Source: Actinobacillus sp. GY-402 (GTDB taxonomy: Bacteria > Pseudomonadota > Gammaproteobacteria > Enterobacterales > Pasteurellaceae). From it: a stretch of DNA of 64,000 nt. Position 1 is the stretch's first letter, and every line of letters starts with the position of its first letter. The notes beneath the pieces are model-generated. The model did not search any database, was not told the DNA's origin, and saw only the letters and a program-made list of their open reading frames with translations. Shown in pieces: positions 19,329-28,550 of this stretch. Where the stretch lies: NCBI RefSeq assembly GCF_014843355.1, contig NZ_CP062137.1:372001-436000 (forward strand), written 5' to 3'. A program made the translations under genes and the position numbers.

Positions 19329-19360
19329 TCTATATCCTAAAAATGACAGTTTTATGACAA
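19329..19360 (-). promoter_or_regulatory. Pho box and -10 of the phoA operon
   Basis: On the minus strand TTGTCAT-AAAA-CTGTCAT (19343-19360) matches two 7-bp PhoB repeats (CTGTCAT consensus) at 11-bp spacing, with one mismatch. TATAGA (19329-19334) lies 8 bases downstream as a -10. The phoA ATG is 49 bases further on. This predicts PhoB activation under phosphate starvation of phoA and of the three genes behind it. Confidence 0.8.
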
Positions 19361-19428
19361 AACGATGATGCGAACCAAGAAATTTCAGTAAAATCCGACC
19401 GCACTTTTTTCGCGAATACTCGATTAAA

Positions 19429-19656
19429 TTTGAAATTTTCCCGCATTTTCGGTATAAATACGCGCCGAATGTCATGCATTGCAAAGAACATTGGTTTTTA
19501 TTGGGCTTGCCTTTCGAGTGCGAACCTGATTTAACCGAGCATTTAGCCTATCAATGGCTAGCGCCCGCAAAATCGGCAGAACTGACTAAATCGCCCAACA
19601 ATGCACAGGCGATTAGAAAGTATTTAATTGATCAAAGTGCGGTCAAAAAATCGTAA
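19429..19656 (+). pseudogene. Truncated second copy of the nudB 3' end
   Basis: The first ~70 bases, from TTTGAAATTTTCCCGCATTT on, are nearly identical to nudB from 14882. After that the copy diverges to perhaps 75-80% while still encoding the same protein (HCKEHWFLLGLP, LTEHLAYQWL, AELTKSPNN, AIRKYL). There is no start codon or Nudix box. It lies just upstream of the phoA promoter, on the plus strand like nudB. It looks like the far boundary of the inserted phoA-ABC cassette. Confidence 0.85.
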
Positions 19657-19702
19657 GTTTTTAACCGCGTTTTAATGTAACAATGGGTTTCCTTCTTTGC
19701 CG

Positions 19703-19860
19703 CCTAAAAATGGTTTAATTTGTAGAAAAATTTGTACTGTTTGAGTGAAGCGAGTTTACAAATTTTTCGTTAAACAAATTAAAGTATTTTTAGGAAACAA
19801 GGCAAAGCAGGGTTGCCTTTCTTTTGGTTACTTTTCTTTGGCAACGCAAAGGAAAGTAAC
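19703..19860. repeat. Composite foldback repeat upstream of yebC
   Basis: CCTAAAAATGGTTTAATTTG (19703) and its imperfect complement ending ATTTTTAGG (19794) enclose an inner hairpin AAAAATTTGTA/TACAAATTTTT. A second hairpin follows: GTTACTTTTCTTTG at 19827-19840 pairs with CAAAGGAAAGTAAC at 19847-19860. No gene lies in 19657-19886. It looks like a non-coding palindromic repeat; the second hairpin resembles a dispersed repeat seen in other gammaproteobacteria, from memory. Confidence 0.6.
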
Positions 19861-19886
19861 GTAATAATTAAAAAGGAAAATATCAA

Positions 19887-20630
19887 ATGGCAGGACATAG
19901 TAAGTGGGCTAATATTAAACACCGCAAGGCGGCGCAAGATGCGCAACGCGGTAAAATCTTTACCAAATTAATTCGTGAATTGGTTACGGCCGCCAAAATC
20001 GGCGGCGGTGACGTAGGTTCCAACCCGCGTTTGCGTGCGGCGGTGGATAAAGCCCTTGCCAGCAATATGACGCGCGATACCATCAACCGCGCCATTGAAC
20101 GCGGTGTGGGCGGCGGTGACGACACTAATATGGAAACTCGCGTGTATGAAGGTTACGGTCCGGGCGGCACGGCGGTGATGGTGGAATGTTTAAGCGATAA
20201 CGCCAACCGCACCATTTCACAGGTTCGTCCAAGTTTCACCAAATGCGGCGGCAACCTGGGCACGGAAGGTTCGGTAGGCTATTTATTCAACAAAAAAGGC
20301 TTGATTATTATTGATGCGGGAGCGGATGAAGACGCCTTAACGGAAGCGGCGATCGAAGCGGGTGCGGAGGATATTCAGCCGCAAGACGACGGTTCTTTTG
20401 AAATCTATACCGCTTGGGAAGAATTGGGCGATGTGCGTGACGGCATCGAAAAAGCGGGCTTCAAAATTGCCGAAGCGGAAGTCAGTATGATCCCGACGAC
20501 AAGCGTGGATTTGGATGCGGAAACCGCACCGAAATTATTGCGCTTAATCGATATGCTGGAAGACTGCGACGATGTCCAAAACGTTTATCATAACGGTGAA
20601 ATCAGCGATGAAGTGGCGGCCTTGCTGTAA
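19887..20630 (+). CDS. yebC: YebC/PmpR family protein
   Basis: A 247-residue member of the highly conserved YebC family, described both as a DNA-binding regulator and, more recently, as a ribosome-associated factor easing proline-stretch translation. The N-terminus [14 protein letters not shown] is diagnostic, as are [29 protein letters not shown] and YEGYGPGG. The gene order yebC-(lipoprotein)-ruvC-ruvA-ruvB keeps the common yebC-ruv association. AAAAGGAAAATATCAA supplies the SD. Confidence 0.96.
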   Translation: MAGHSKWANIKHRKAAQDAQRGKIFTKLIRELVTAAKIGGGDVGSNPRLRAAVDKALASNMTRDTINRAIERGVGGGDDTNMETRVYEGYGPGGTAVMVECLSDNANRTISQVRPSFTKCGGNLGTEGSVGYLFNKKGLIIIDAGADEDALTEAAIEAGAEDIQPQDDGSFEIYTAWEELGDVRDGIEKAGFKIAEAEVSMIPTTSVDLDAETAPKLLRLIDMLEDCDDVQNVYHNGEISDEVAALL

Positions 20631-20678
20631 TTCAATCGGAAAAACAGGTTGCTTTTTATACGCGATTAAGTAGACTGA

Positions 20679-20712
20679 AAGCGTTACATATTTGATGTAA
20701 CGCTTATTTTTA
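20679..20712 (+). terminator. Terminator after yebC
   Basis: AAGCGTTACA-TATTTGA-TGTAACGCTT is a perfect 10-bp stem followed by ATTTTTATT, 48 bases past the yebC stop. The SD of the next gene (AAGGAG) directly follows. Confidence 0.8.
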
Positions 20713-20725
20713 TTAAGGAGAGTAC

Positions 20726-21259
20726 ATGAAACTTATCAAATTAGTATCCACTCTTTTATCAGTTTCAGTGTTGGCAGCCTGTTCTTTAGCGGAGTCGAAC
20801 TCTGCAACCGCACCTAACACCGCAGCGAATGTCGAACAGGCAACCCAAAATGCTCAGCAAGAAGCGCAAAATATTGCGCAGAACATTAAAGGTAAAGCGG
20901 ATGTGCGCGTTGAAAAATTGACCGGTGCCAGTAAATCCGTCGTTTATTCCTGTTTAAACCGGACAACTCTGAGTGCAACTTATTCATTCCAGGGTGATGA
21001 AGCCAAAGCCGTTAATTTAGTATTAGGCAAAGGTAAAAATACGCAGCAGATTCCAACTTTGGTACGCGATGAATCTAACCGTGATTTTGTTTCGTTTAAG
21101 TCGGACGAGTATCTTTGGAGCGTGGAGAACGGTTTTAATTTAAGCAATGCGACCACTAAAACCGGCGGTAATTTAACCAAAAGAGGGGCTGGAACGGATG
21201 AGATCTTAGCCAAACTCTGTAAAGTAAATAGCGCTGCGACTCGCATACTGAATAAATAA
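20726..21259 (+). CDS. Lipoprotein with MliC/adhesin-complex-protein-like domain
   Basis: A 177-residue lipoprotein: the lipobox is LAAC with Cys19, after a standard signal peptide. Residues 25-60 are a Gln/Ala/Asn-rich helical linker. The C-terminal part (VVYSCLNRTTLSATYSF, then LVLGKG, and a second Cys near the end) resembles MliC-type lysozyme inhibitors and the Neisseria adhesin complex protein: a small beta barrel starting at YxC. If so, it would protect the cell wall from host lysozyme. The match is by pattern only. Confidence 0.6.
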   Translation: MKLIKLVSTLLSVSVLAACSLAESNSATAPNTAANVEQATQNAQQEAQNIAQNIKGKADVRVEKLTGASKSVVYSCLNRTTLSATYSFQGDEAKAVNLVLGKGKNTQQIPTLVRDESNRDFVSFKSDEYLWSVENGFNLSNATTKTGGNLTKRGAGTDEILAKLCKVNSAATRILNK

Positions 21260-21319
21260 TTTTACTTTTTATGGACGAGCGGGCCGATAGTCATATATCT
21301 GCTCGCTTTTTATTTGATT

Positions 21320-21892
21320 ATGACCATTATTTTAGGCATCGATCCCGGTTCCCGCGTAACGGGATACGGCGTAATCCGTCAGACCGGACGTACATTGGAA
21401 TATCTTGGCAGCGGGGCAATCCGTACGCAGGTAGAGGATTTACCGACGCGTCTGAAGCGGATTTACGCCGGCGTGACGGAAATTATTACCCAATTTCAGC
21501 CGGATATGTTTGCCATTGAGGAAGTGTTTCTGGCGAAAAATCCCAGTTCGGCGTTAAAACTCGGACAAGCGCGCGGCACGGCGATTGTCGCGGCGGTAAA
21601 CCGGAATCTGCCGGTATTCGAATATGCGGCGCGTTTGGTAAAACAGACGGTGGTCGGCATCGGTTCGGCGGATAAAACCCAAGTGCAGGATATGGTCACC
21701 CGCATTCTGAAGTTGTCGGATAAGCCTCAGGCCGATGCGGCGGATGCATTGGCCATTGCCATTACTCACGCTCATTCTATCGGGCATAGTCTGCATGTGG
21801 CGGCGAGTGTTAACAGTAAAAAAACTCAGGAAAAATCGCCCGCACTTATGCTTACGCGTTACAGTCGGGGGCGTTTCCGCTTGAAAGTTTAG
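21320..21892 (+). CDS. ruvC: Holliday junction resolvase RuvC
   Basis: A 190-residue nuclease cutting four-way junctions made by recombination. The acidic catalytic residues are visible: Asp in [15 protein letters not shown] (about 7), Glu in [23 protein letters not shown], and Asp pairs in [10 protein letters not shown]. It is slightly longer than E. coli RuvC because of a C-terminal tail. I use the ATG at 21320; a TTG two codons earlier is possible but neither has a clear SD. ruvA follows after 58 bases with its own promoter. Confidence 0.96.
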   Translation: MTIILGIDPGSRVTGYGVIRQTGRTLEYLGSGAIRTQVEDLPTRLKRIYAGVTEIITQFQPDMFAIEEVFLAKNPSSALKLGQARGTAIVAAVNRNLPVFEYAARLVKQTVVGIGSADKTQVQDMVTRILKLSDKPQADAADALAIAITHAHSIGHSLHVAASVNSKKTQEKSPALMLTRYSRGRFRLKV

Positions 21893-21895
21893 CTG

Positions 21896-21923
21896 TTGTT
21901 TTATTCAGTTTTATCGGTATAAT
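21896..21923 (+). promoter_or_regulatory. Promoter of ruvAB
   Basis: TTGTTT (21896-21901), a 16-base spacer and a perfect TATAAT (21918-21923) lie 27 bases before ruvA. It suggests ruvAB can be transcribed separately from ruvC. No LexA box was recognised nearby. Confidence 0.5.
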
Positions 21924-21950
21924 AGCAAAAATTTTTAAGAAGGAACAAAG

Positions 21951-22565
21951 ATGATCGGCCGTTTGCAGGGAAAATTAATTGAAAAACAACCGCCTGAGAT
22001 TTTACTGGATGTGCAAGGCGTGGGCTACGAATTATTGCTGCCGATGACCAGCTTCTACAATCTGCCCGACATCGAACAGGAATGCACGTTGTTCACTCAT
22101 TTAGTAGTGCGCGAAGATGCGCATTTGCTGTTCGGATTCTCCACCAAAACCGACCGCACTTTATTCCGCGAATTAATCAAAACCAACGGCGTCGGTCCCA
22201 AACTGGCGTTAGCCATTTTGTCCGCCATGTCGGTGCATGAGTTTGCTTATGCCATTGAACGGGAAGAATTATCCAAGCTGGTGAAAATTCCGGGGGTCGG
22301 CAAGAAAACCGCCGAACGTTTATTAGTGGAACTGAAGGGAAAATTCAAAGGCATTCAACAGTCGGATTTCTTCGTGGAAAGCAAACATCTTACCGCGCCG
22401 AATATGATGCCGTCCGAAACGGAAACACCGGATGACGAAGCGGTCGCCGCCTTGGTGGCGTTAGGTTATAAACCGGCGGAAGCGGTTAAGATGGTGAAAA
22501 AAGTCGCCGACGGCAATTTGACCAGCGAACAATTGATCCGTGAAGCCTTGAAAGCCGCCTTGTAG
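21951..22565 (+). CDS. ruvA: Holliday junction DNA helicase subunit RuvA
   Basis: A 204-residue RuvA; its tetramers hold the Holliday junction while RuvB drives branch migration. The OB-fold N-terminus [28 protein letters not shown] is standard. Two HhH motifs follow ([15 protein letters not shown] and [16 protein letters not shown]), then a linker and the C-terminal domain that binds RuvB ([23 protein letters not shown]). AAGGAA gives the SD. ruvB starts 8 bases after the stop. Confidence 0.97.
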   Translation: MIGRLQGKLIEKQPPEILLDVQGVGYELLLPMTSFYNLPDIEQECTLFTHLVVREDAHLLFGFSTKTDRTLFRELIKTNGVGPKLALAILSAMSVHEFAYAIEREELSKLVKIPGVGKKTAERLLVELKGKFKGIQQSDFFVESKHLTAPNMMPSETETPDDEAVAALVALGYKPAEAVKMVKKVADGNLTSEQLIREALKAAL

Positions 22566-22573
22566 GAAAAAGA

Positions 22574-23587
22574 ATGATTGAAGCAGATCGTATAATCAGT
22601 GCCAGCGCCAAACCGGATGATGAAGCGGTTGATCGCGCTATTCGTCCGAAATTGCTGCGGGACTACGTGGGACAGCCACAAGTGCGGTCGCAAATGGAGA
22701 TTTTTATTCAAGCGGCAAAATTACGTCAGGATGCGTTGGATCATTTATTGATTTTCGGTCCGCCGGGTTTAGGAAAAACCACGTTAGCCAATATTGTCGC
22801 CAATGAAATGGGCGTAAATATCCGTACCACTTCCGGTCCGGTGTTGGAAAAAGCCGGCGATCTGGCGGCAATGCTGACTAATCTTGAGCCTCACGATGTG
22901 CTGTTCATTGATGAAATTCACCGTTTGTCACCGGCCATTGAAGAAGTTTTATACCCGGCGATGGAAGACTATCAATTGGATATTATGATTGGTGAAGGAC
23001 CGGCGGCGCGTTCCATCAAGTTGGATTTGCCGCCGTTTACGTTAATTGGCGCGACAACGAGAGCGGGCTCTTTGACTTCGCCGTTGCGGGATCGTTTCGG
23101 CATTGTGCAACGGCTGGAATTCTATTCGGTGGAAGATTTAACCTCGATTGTAACGCGAAGCGCGTCCTGTCTGAATTTAGACATTTCGGATGAAGCTTCC
23201 CATGAAGTGGCGCGCCGATCGCGCGGTACGCCGCGAATTGCCAACCGTTTGTTACGGCGTGTGCGTGATTACGCGGATGTGAAGAATAACGGCGCTATTA
23301 CGCAGGAGATTACAAAATCCGCCCTTTCTATGTTGGATATTGATCAGGCGGGATTTGATTATCTTGATCGAAAACTGTTAAGTTCTATTATTGAACGTTT
23401 TGACGGCGGACCGGTCGGGTTAGATAATTTGGCGGCGGCTATCGGTGAAGAACGCGATACTATTGAAGACGTGCTGGAGCCTTATTTGATTCAGCAGGGT
23501 TTTTTACAACGAACGCCTCGCGGTCGCATAGCGACTTCGCAAACATATCGTCATTTCGGTTTAGAAAAGTTAGTCGATAACAAATAG
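22574..23587 (+). CDS. ruvB: Holliday junction DNA helicase subunit RuvB
   Basis: A 337-residue AAA+ motor driving branch migration with RuvA. Walker A is [13 protein letters not shown], Walker B is [10 protein letters not shown], sensor 1 is in [20 protein letters not shown], and the arginine finger is in [20 protein letters not shown]. The C-terminal winged helix ends [13 protein letters not shown], then HFGL. Length and motifs are normal. A bidirectional terminator separates it from the convergent DUF5339 gene. Confidence 0.98.
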   Translation: MIEADRIISASAKPDDEAVDRAIRPKLLRDYVGQPQVRSQMEIFIQAAKLRQDALDHLLIFGPPGLGKTTLANIVANEMGVNIRTTSGPVLEKAGDLAAMLTNLEPHDVLFIDEIHRLSPAIEEVLYPAMEDYQLDIMIGEGPAARSIKLDLPPFTLIGATTRAGSLTSPLRDRFGIVQRLEFYSVEDLTSIVTRSASCLNLDISDEASHEVARRSRGTPRIANRLLRRVRDYADVKNNGAITQEITKSALSMLDIDQAGFDYLDRKLLSSIIERFDGGPVGLDNLAAAIGEERDTIEDVLEPYLIQQGFLQRTPRGRIATSQTYRHFGLEKLVDNK

Positions 23588-23607
23588 TGCGACTGAGCGG
23601 ATGAAAT

Positions 23608-23639
23608 AAAGGCTTATTCATTGGGTTGAATAAGCCTTT
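23608..23639. terminator. Bidirectional terminator, ruvB / DUF5339 gene
   Basis: AAAGGCTTATTCA-TTGGGT-TGAATAAGCCTTT is a perfect 13-bp stem with flanking T and A runs, between two convergent genes. Confidence 0.9.
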
Positions 23640-23646
23640 GTTTTTA

Positions 23647-23964
23647 CTAATTATTTGCTTCGGTTTCTTCTACTTTATTCAGACTATTTAATTTAGCCAA
23701 TCCATGGTCGCAACTTTTTATTTGAGTCGCCACTTCCATTTCAAGAATCTGTTTTTTGCTTTGGTTTAATTTATTTTGGATTTTGTTCAATTGTGTGTGC
23801 GTGCCGGGTTGATTTTGAGCATCCGCCAATAATTTATCAGTTGCTTGAAACAGTTTCTGGCATTGCTGCGGAATGGTTTGCGTTTCGGACGCCTGTGCGG
23901 AAAACCCGGTAAAAACGAGACCGGCAAAAAGTGCGGTCAAAATGGCATTAATTTTTTGTTTCAT
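23647..23964 (-). CDS. DUF5339 family exported protein
   Basis: A 105-residue protein with a clear signal peptide (KQKINAILTALFAGLVFTGFSAQA, cleavage after ASA/AQA near 25). The mature part is about 80 residues, mostly helical, with two cysteines (QQCQKLF and KSCDHGL) that could pair. It resembles the DUF5339 family of small exported Pasteurellaceae proteins. Function unknown. It is monocistronic, transcribed toward ruvB, and a USS sits within its signal-peptide codons. Confidence 0.65.
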   Translation of the reverse strand: MKQKINAILTALFAGLVFTGFSAQASETQTIPQQCQKLFQATDKLLADAQNQPGTHTQLNKIQNKLNQSKKQILEMEVATQIKSCDHGLAKLNSLNKVEETEANN

Positions 23965-24392
23965 GAAAAAATCCTACCTCTTTTTTCTTGCAATAAAGAT
24001 AAAAATACATAAAGCTGACTGAAAATAACAGATTGTTTAAAAAATGTCTAGTTATTAGACAGCGTTTTAAGAATTAGTTGCAATAAATAGTTGCAAATCT
24101 CTTTACAAAACCTATAATTTGCGCCAGATCAATTTTTGGTATTTTGCTTTCTTTGATATTTTTTGATTTTAATGTCAAAAGTGTGATCTAGGTATCATTT
24201 CTGCTATTTTTTATCCCTACAAATAGTAGTAGAATGCCGTACTGATTTCGAACTGTTTTTGTGGCGGTTCGGTATATTTAACGGTGTACCGAATAAAGAC
24301 GGTTCGTGAAGGTTGCTTAATTTTGTGTTGGGCGGTTGGGTGATTACAATGTAATCGTTATGTTAACTTGTAGCATTACAAGGAGTTACGAG
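23965..24392 (+). promoter_or_regulatory. Long AT-rich control region of cydABX
   Basis: This 428-base gap separates the divergent DUF5339 gene and cydA; no gene is seen. AAAGTGTGATCTAGGTATCA (24179-24198) has a good CRP half site and a partial second half. Several TTGAT/ATCAA half sites between 24060 and 24170 could be FNR or ArcA related. A long leader with redox regulation is usual for cydA; the individual sites are tentative. Confidence 0.4.
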
Positions 24393-25955
24393 ATGTTGGA
24401 TGTTGTTGAACTTTCTCGTTTGCAGTTTGCATTAACTGCGTTATATCACTTTTTGTTCGTGCCGTTGACTTTAGGTTTGTCTTTCCTGCTTGTCGTTATG
24501 GAAACCACCTATGTCATCACGGGGAAAGAGATTTATAAAGATATGACAAAATTTTGGGGAAAATTATTCGGTATTAATTTTGCCCTTGGTGTCACAACCG
24601 GTATTACGATGGAATTCCAGTTCGGTACTAACTGGTCATATTATTCTCACTATGTAGGCGATATTTTCGGGGCGCCTTTGGCTATCGAAGCATTGCTGGC
24701 ATTCTTCCTGGAATCGACATTCGTCGGTTTGTTCTTTTTCGGTTGGGATCGTCTTTCAAAAGCTAAACATTTGTTGGCGACATATTGTGTCGCATTCGGT
24801 TCCAATTTATCCGCCATGTGGATTTTGGTGGCGAACGGCTGGATGCAAAATCCGGTGGCTTCGGAATTTAACTTTGAAACCATGCGAATGGAAATGACGA
24901 GTTTCATGGATTTATGGATGAACCCGGCGGCACAAAGTAAATTCTTACATACCTTATCGGGCGGATATGTAGCGGGCGCGATGTTTGTACTTGCTATCAG
25001 TTCTTACTATATTTTAAAAGGTCGCGATTTAGCGTTTGCCAAACGTTCTTTTTCAATTGCCGCAATTTTCGGGTTCATTGCCTCGGTTTCCGTCATAATT
25101 ATGGGAGACGAATCGGGCTATGACGTAGCAAAAACTCAGCCGGTAAAATTGGCGGCAATGGAAGCGGAATGGCATACTCAGCCTGCTCCAGCCTCCTGGA
25201 ACGCGATAGCGATTCCGAATCAGGCCGAACGTAAAAATGATTTTGCTATCGAGATTCCGTATCTCGGCGGAATTATTGCGACGCGTTCGTTAGACGGTCA
25301 ATATTTGGGATTAACCGACTTAGAAGACCGTAACGAACAACGCGTTCGCAACGGTATGACGGCTTACGCTTTACTGGAAGAATTACGCGCACAGAAAAAG
25401 GCGGGACAAATTAACGAAGAAACCAAATCTCAATTTTTAAACGTACGGGGCGATTTGGGTTATGGTTTGTTGTTAAAACTCTATACCGATAAAGTGGTGG
25501 ACGCGACTGATGCGCAGATTAAAGCCGCCGCGGCAGACAGTATTCCTAATGTCGCGCCTGTATTCTGGTCCTTCCGTGTGATGGCGGGAATCGCCGGAGT
25601 CTTAATTTTACTGATGTTCGGCGCATTATTGCAGACTTTGCGCGGCAAGCTGGAGAAAAGCGGTTTGTTGCTTAAGGCGTTATTATGGGGTTTACCGTTA
25701 CCTTGGGTTGCTATCGAATGCGGTTGGTTCCTGGCGGAATACGGACGTCAACCGTGGGCGATTACCGACGTATTACCGGTCGGCGTTGCCAACTCATCAC
25801 TGGGCGTGGGAGACCTTTGGTTCTCAATCGGTTTAATTTGCGGTTTATATACGATTTTCTTGGTAGTCGAAATGTATTTAATGTTCAAATACGGACGTCT
25901 TGGTCCGAGCGCATTAAAAACGGGTCGTTACTACTTCGAGCAATCATCTAAATAA
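24393..25955 (+). CDS. cydA: Cytochrome bd ubiquinol oxidase subunit I
   Basis: A 520-residue subunit of the high-affinity quinol oxidase; it carries hemes b558, b595 and d and oxidises quinol without pumping protons. The N-terminus [19 protein letters not shown] contains the heme ligand His19, and [12 protein letters not shown] holds another His. The Q-loop (about 250-380) is the long form, [19 protein letters not shown] through [25 protein letters not shown] is also diagnostic. I start at the ATG at 24393 behind AAGGAGTTACGAG, not at the in-frame ATG at 24336 or 24360. Confidence 0.97.
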   Translation: MLDVVELSRLQFALTALYHFLFVPLTLGLSFLLVVMETTYVITGKEIYKDMTKFWGKLFGINFALGVTTGITMEFQFGTNWSYYSHYVGDIFGAPLAIEALLAFFLESTFVGLFFFGWDRLSKAKHLLATYCVAFGSNLSAMWILVANGWMQNPVASEFNFETMRMEMTSFMDLWMNPAAQSKFLHTLSGGYVAGAMFVLAISSYYILKGRDLAFAKRSFSIAAIFGFIASVSVIIMGDESGYDVAKTQPVKLAAMEAEWHTQPAPASWNAIAIPNQAERKNDFAIEIPYLGGIIATRSLDGQYLGLTDLEDRNEQRVRNGMTAYALLEELRAQKKAGQINEETKSQFLNVRGDLGYGLLLKLYTDKVVDATDAQIKAAAADSIPNVAPVFWSFRVMAGIAGVLILLMFGALLQTLRGKLEKSGLLLKALLWGLPLPWVAIECGWFLAEYGRQPWAITDVLPVGVANSSLGVGDLWFSIGLICGLYTIFLVVEMYLMFKYGRLGPSALKTGRYYFEQSSK

Positions 25956-25968
25956 GTAGGAGTGTAGT

Positions 25969-27105
25969 ATGCTTGATTATGAATTTTTACGCTTTATTTG
26001 GTGGGTGCTTGTTTGTATTTTGCTCATCGGTTTTGCCATTACCGACGGCTTTGATATGGGCGTAGCGAATTTACTGCCGTTTATCGGTAAAAAAGAAGTC
26101 GAAAAACGTATTATGATTAACACCATTGCGCCTCACTGGGACGGTAACCAGGTTTGGTTACTGACTGCCGGCGGTGCGATGTTTGCGGCATGGCCGATTG
26201 TGTATGCGACTTCGTTTTCAGGTTTTTATATTGCGATGATTTTAGTCTTGGCGGCGTTATTTTTCCGTCCGTTAGCCTTTGATTACCGCAATAAGAAAGA
26301 CGACAAAACGTGGCGTAAAACCTGGGACATCGGTTTATTCGTCAGCGGTTTCGTTCCGTCACTGGTTTTCGGTGTGGCGTTCGGTAACTTATTACAAGGC
26401 GTACCGTTTGAATTCAACGATTTAATGCAAGTGAAATATACAGGTTCGTTTTTTGAACTGCTCAATCCGTTTGCATTGGTTTGCGGTATCATTAGCTTTG
26501 CCATGTTAACGACTCACGGTGCGACTTGGTTACAAATGAAAACCACGGCGGAATTGCGTAATCGCGCAAGAACGGTCAGCCAGGTAGGCGCATTTGTGAC
26601 CTTGATTACTTTCGTGTTAGCGGGAATTTGGTTGTTATTCAAAGACGGTTTTGTGTTAACCAGCGTGGTCGATCATAATGCGCCGTCTTCACCGTTAGGT
26701 AAAACCGTGGCGATTGAAACCGGCGCGTGGTTCAATAACTACAAAGAAATGCCGGTGCTGTTTATTTTGCCTGCGTTGGTTGTGGTTGGCGCGGTGTTAA
26801 ATATTGTCGCTTCCAAAGCGAATCGTTCGGGTTTTGCTTTCTTCTTTTCGTCGTTAACCATGATCGGCGTAATTTTAAGTTGTGCGACATCAATGTTCCC
26901 GTTCATTATGCCGTCCATCACGCATCCGGAAATGAGTTTGCTAATGTGGGATTCAACGTCCAGCGAATTAACATTGAAGATTATGCTTGGTTTGGCGCTG
27001 GTATTTGTGGTGTTATCATTGGCTTACACAATTTGGTCATACGTCAAAATGTTCGGTCGTCTTGATGCGGATTTTATTGAAGCGAATAAAAACTCATTGT
27101 ACTGA
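25969..27105 (+). CDS. cydB: Cytochrome bd ubiquinol oxidase subunit II
   Basis: The 378-residue second subunit of cytochrome bd. It starts LDYEFLRFIWWVLVCILLIGFAITDGFDMGVANLLPF, with WDGNQVWLLTAGGAMFAAWP and GATWLQMKT typical of CydB. About nine transmembrane helices are evident. It follows cydA by 13 bases (TAGGAGTG as SD) and precedes cydX by 15 bases, so the three form one operon. Confidence 0.97.
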   Translation: MLDYEFLRFIWWVLVCILLIGFAITDGFDMGVANLLPFIGKKEVEKRIMINTIAPHWDGNQVWLLTAGGAMFAAWPIVYATSFSGFYIAMILVLAALFFRPLAFDYRNKKDDKTWRKTWDIGLFVSGFVPSLVFGVAFGNLLQGVPFEFNDLMQVKYTGSFFELLNPFALVCGIISFAMLTTHGATWLQMKTTAELRNRARTVSQVGAFVTLITFVLAGIWLLFKDGFVLTSVVDHNAPSSPLGKTVAIETGAWFNNYKEMPVLFILPALVVVGAVLNIVASKANRSGFAFFFSSLTMIGVILSCATSMFPFIMPSITHPEMSLLMWDSTSSELTLKIMLGLALVFVVLSLAYTIWSYVKMFGRLDADFIEANKNSLY

Positions 27106-27120
27106 TTCAGGAGATAATTT

Positions 27121-27216
27121 ATGTTCTATGCAATTTGGTTGGTGGGGATTATCGCTGCCGTTCTAGTGAGTGCGAAAGTCACAGCGAAATTAGATAATAA
27201 CGGTAAATTGGATTAA
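27121..27216 (+). CDS. cydX: Cytochrome bd accessory subunit CydX
   Basis: A 31-residue single-helix protein, MFYAIWLVGIIAAVLVSAKV and then TAKLDNNGKLD, after a good SD (CAGGAGATAATTT). CydX stabilises the hemes of the CydAB oxidase. The MxYxxWxxG start is the family signature. The usual next gene, ybgE, is missing: a terminator and then ybgC follow. Confidence 0.93.
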   Translation: MFYAIWLVGIIAAVLVSAKVTAKLDNNGKLD

Positions 27217-27244
27217 AAAACTCTTCAAAATTTGACCGCACTTT

Positions 27245-27270
27245 AAAAGGGCTTGTTAACAAGCCCTTTT
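27245..27270 (+). terminator. Terminator of cydABX
   Basis: AAAAGGGCTTGTTAACAAGCCCTTTT is a perfect palindrome forming a 10-12 bp stem, ending in a short T run. A single USS precedes it. Confidence 0.88.
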
Positions 27271-27425
27271 GTCATATTTAAACTATAAAAAATTTTTAAA
27301 AATTATCCGTTTTTTTGAGCGGTTAACGCGTGATAATACTTGCGAAAGGTATTTTCTCGTTCTAGAATACGCGGGTTTTTTACTCGATAAATGAAGCGAC
27401 TAAGGATAGGAAAGGGGATAAGAAA

Positions 27426-27830
27426 ATGGCAGGTGCGGTTTTTCCGTTTCCCGTTCGTGTTTATTATGAAGATACGGACGCCGGAGGGGTTGTTTATCAT
27501 GCTCGTTACTTACATTTTTATGAACGGGCGCGGACGGAATTTTTACGTGCCTTGAATTTCTCTCAGCAAACTTTGCTTGAAGAACGGAAAATCGCATTTG
27601 TTGTGAAATCGATGAAAATCGATTATTGTATTCCGGCAAAGCTTGATGATTTTCTTTTAGTGGAAACGGAAGTGGCGGAAGTAAAAGGCGCGACGATTGT
27701 TTTCGCACAATCTTTAAAACGGGACGAAAACGTTTTAAGCACGGCGACGGTGAAAGTCGCCTGTGTAGATTTAGGTAAAATGAAGCCGATTCCGCTTCCG
27801 AAAGAGGTTAAGGCGGCATTTTTTGATTAA
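27426..27830 (+). CDS. ybgC: Tol-Pal associated acyl-CoA thioesterase
   Basis: A 134-residue hot-dog-fold thioesterase that hydrolyses short acyl-CoA thioesters and associates with the Tol-Pal complex. The 4HBT motif VYYEDTDAGGVVYHARYLHFYERARTEFL includes the catalytic Asp near residue 18. It lies 21 bases before tolQ at the head of the tol-pal cluster, the standard place for ybgC. In the 208 bases before it I see only the cyd terminator and an AT-rich promoter region. Confidence 0.95.
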   Translation: MAGAVFPFPVRVYYEDTDAGGVVYHARYLHFYERARTEFLRALNFSQQTLLEERKIAFVVKSMKIDYCIPAKLDDFLLVETEVAEVKGATIVFAQSLKRDENVLSTATVKVACVDLGKMKPIPLPKEVKAAFFD

Positions 27831-27851
27831 GTATTTTCTCGGAGTTTTTCA

Positions 27852-28538
27852 ATGACAGCTGAATTGAACTTTTTAGATTTATTTCTAAAGGCAAGTATTG
27901 TCGTTCAAATTGTTATTTTAATTTTAATTTCATTTTCCATTGTTTCTTGGGCGATTATTATTCAACGCAGTCGAATTTTGACTCAAGCGCTGAAAGATTC
28001 GACGGCGTTTGAGGATCGTTTTTGGTCCGGCGAGGATTTAACCAAACTTTACGACGGTTTATCGAACCGCCGCGATAGCGCGATGTCCGGCAGCGAACAA
28101 ATTTTCTATGTAGGCTTTAAGGAATTTGCCCGTTTGAAGCAGGTTAACCCGGACGCGCCGGAAGCCATTATCAAAGGAAGTACGCGGGCAATGAACTTAG
28201 CGATGAACCGTGAAGTCGAAACATTAGAAAGCCGAATTCCGTTTTTAGCGACCGTGGCGTCGGTAAGCCCGTATATCGGTTTGTTCGGAACCGTATGGGG
28301 AATCATGCACGCGTTTATGGCATTAAGTGGTGCCAAACAGGCGACCTTGCAAATGGTTGCGCCGGGTATCGCAGAGGCCCTGATTGCAACGGCAATCGGT
28401 TTGTTTGCCGCCATTCCGGCGGTTATGGCATATAACCGTTTAAGTTTACGCGTCAATAAATTAGAGCAAAACTATGGTAACTTCATTGATGAATTTACCA
28501 CGATTTTACAACGTCAGGTTTTTGCTAAAAATCAATAA
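27852..28538 (+). CDS. tolQ: Tol-Pal system subunit TolQ
   Basis: A 228-residue inner-membrane motor subunit of the ExbB/TolQ/MotA family. With TolR it uses proton flow to energise TolA, keeping outer-membrane constriction in step with division. TM1 is near residues 14-36, and TM2-3 span the conserved [29 protein letters not shown] and [25 protein letters not shown]. tolR follows after 68 bases, with a USS hairpin between them. Confidence 0.97.
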   Translation: MTAELNFLDLFLKASIVVQIVILILISFSIVSWAIIIQRSRILTQALKDSTAFEDRFWSGEDLTKLYDGLSNRRDSAMSGSEQIFYVGFKEFARLKQVNPDAPEAIIKGSTRAMNLAMNREVETLESRIPFLATVASVSPYIGLFGTVWGIMHAFMALSGAKQATLQMVAPGIAEALIATAIGLFAAIPAVMAYNRLSLRVNKLEQNYGNFIDEFTTILQRQVFAKNQ

Positions 28539-28550
28539 TAACGATTTTCC

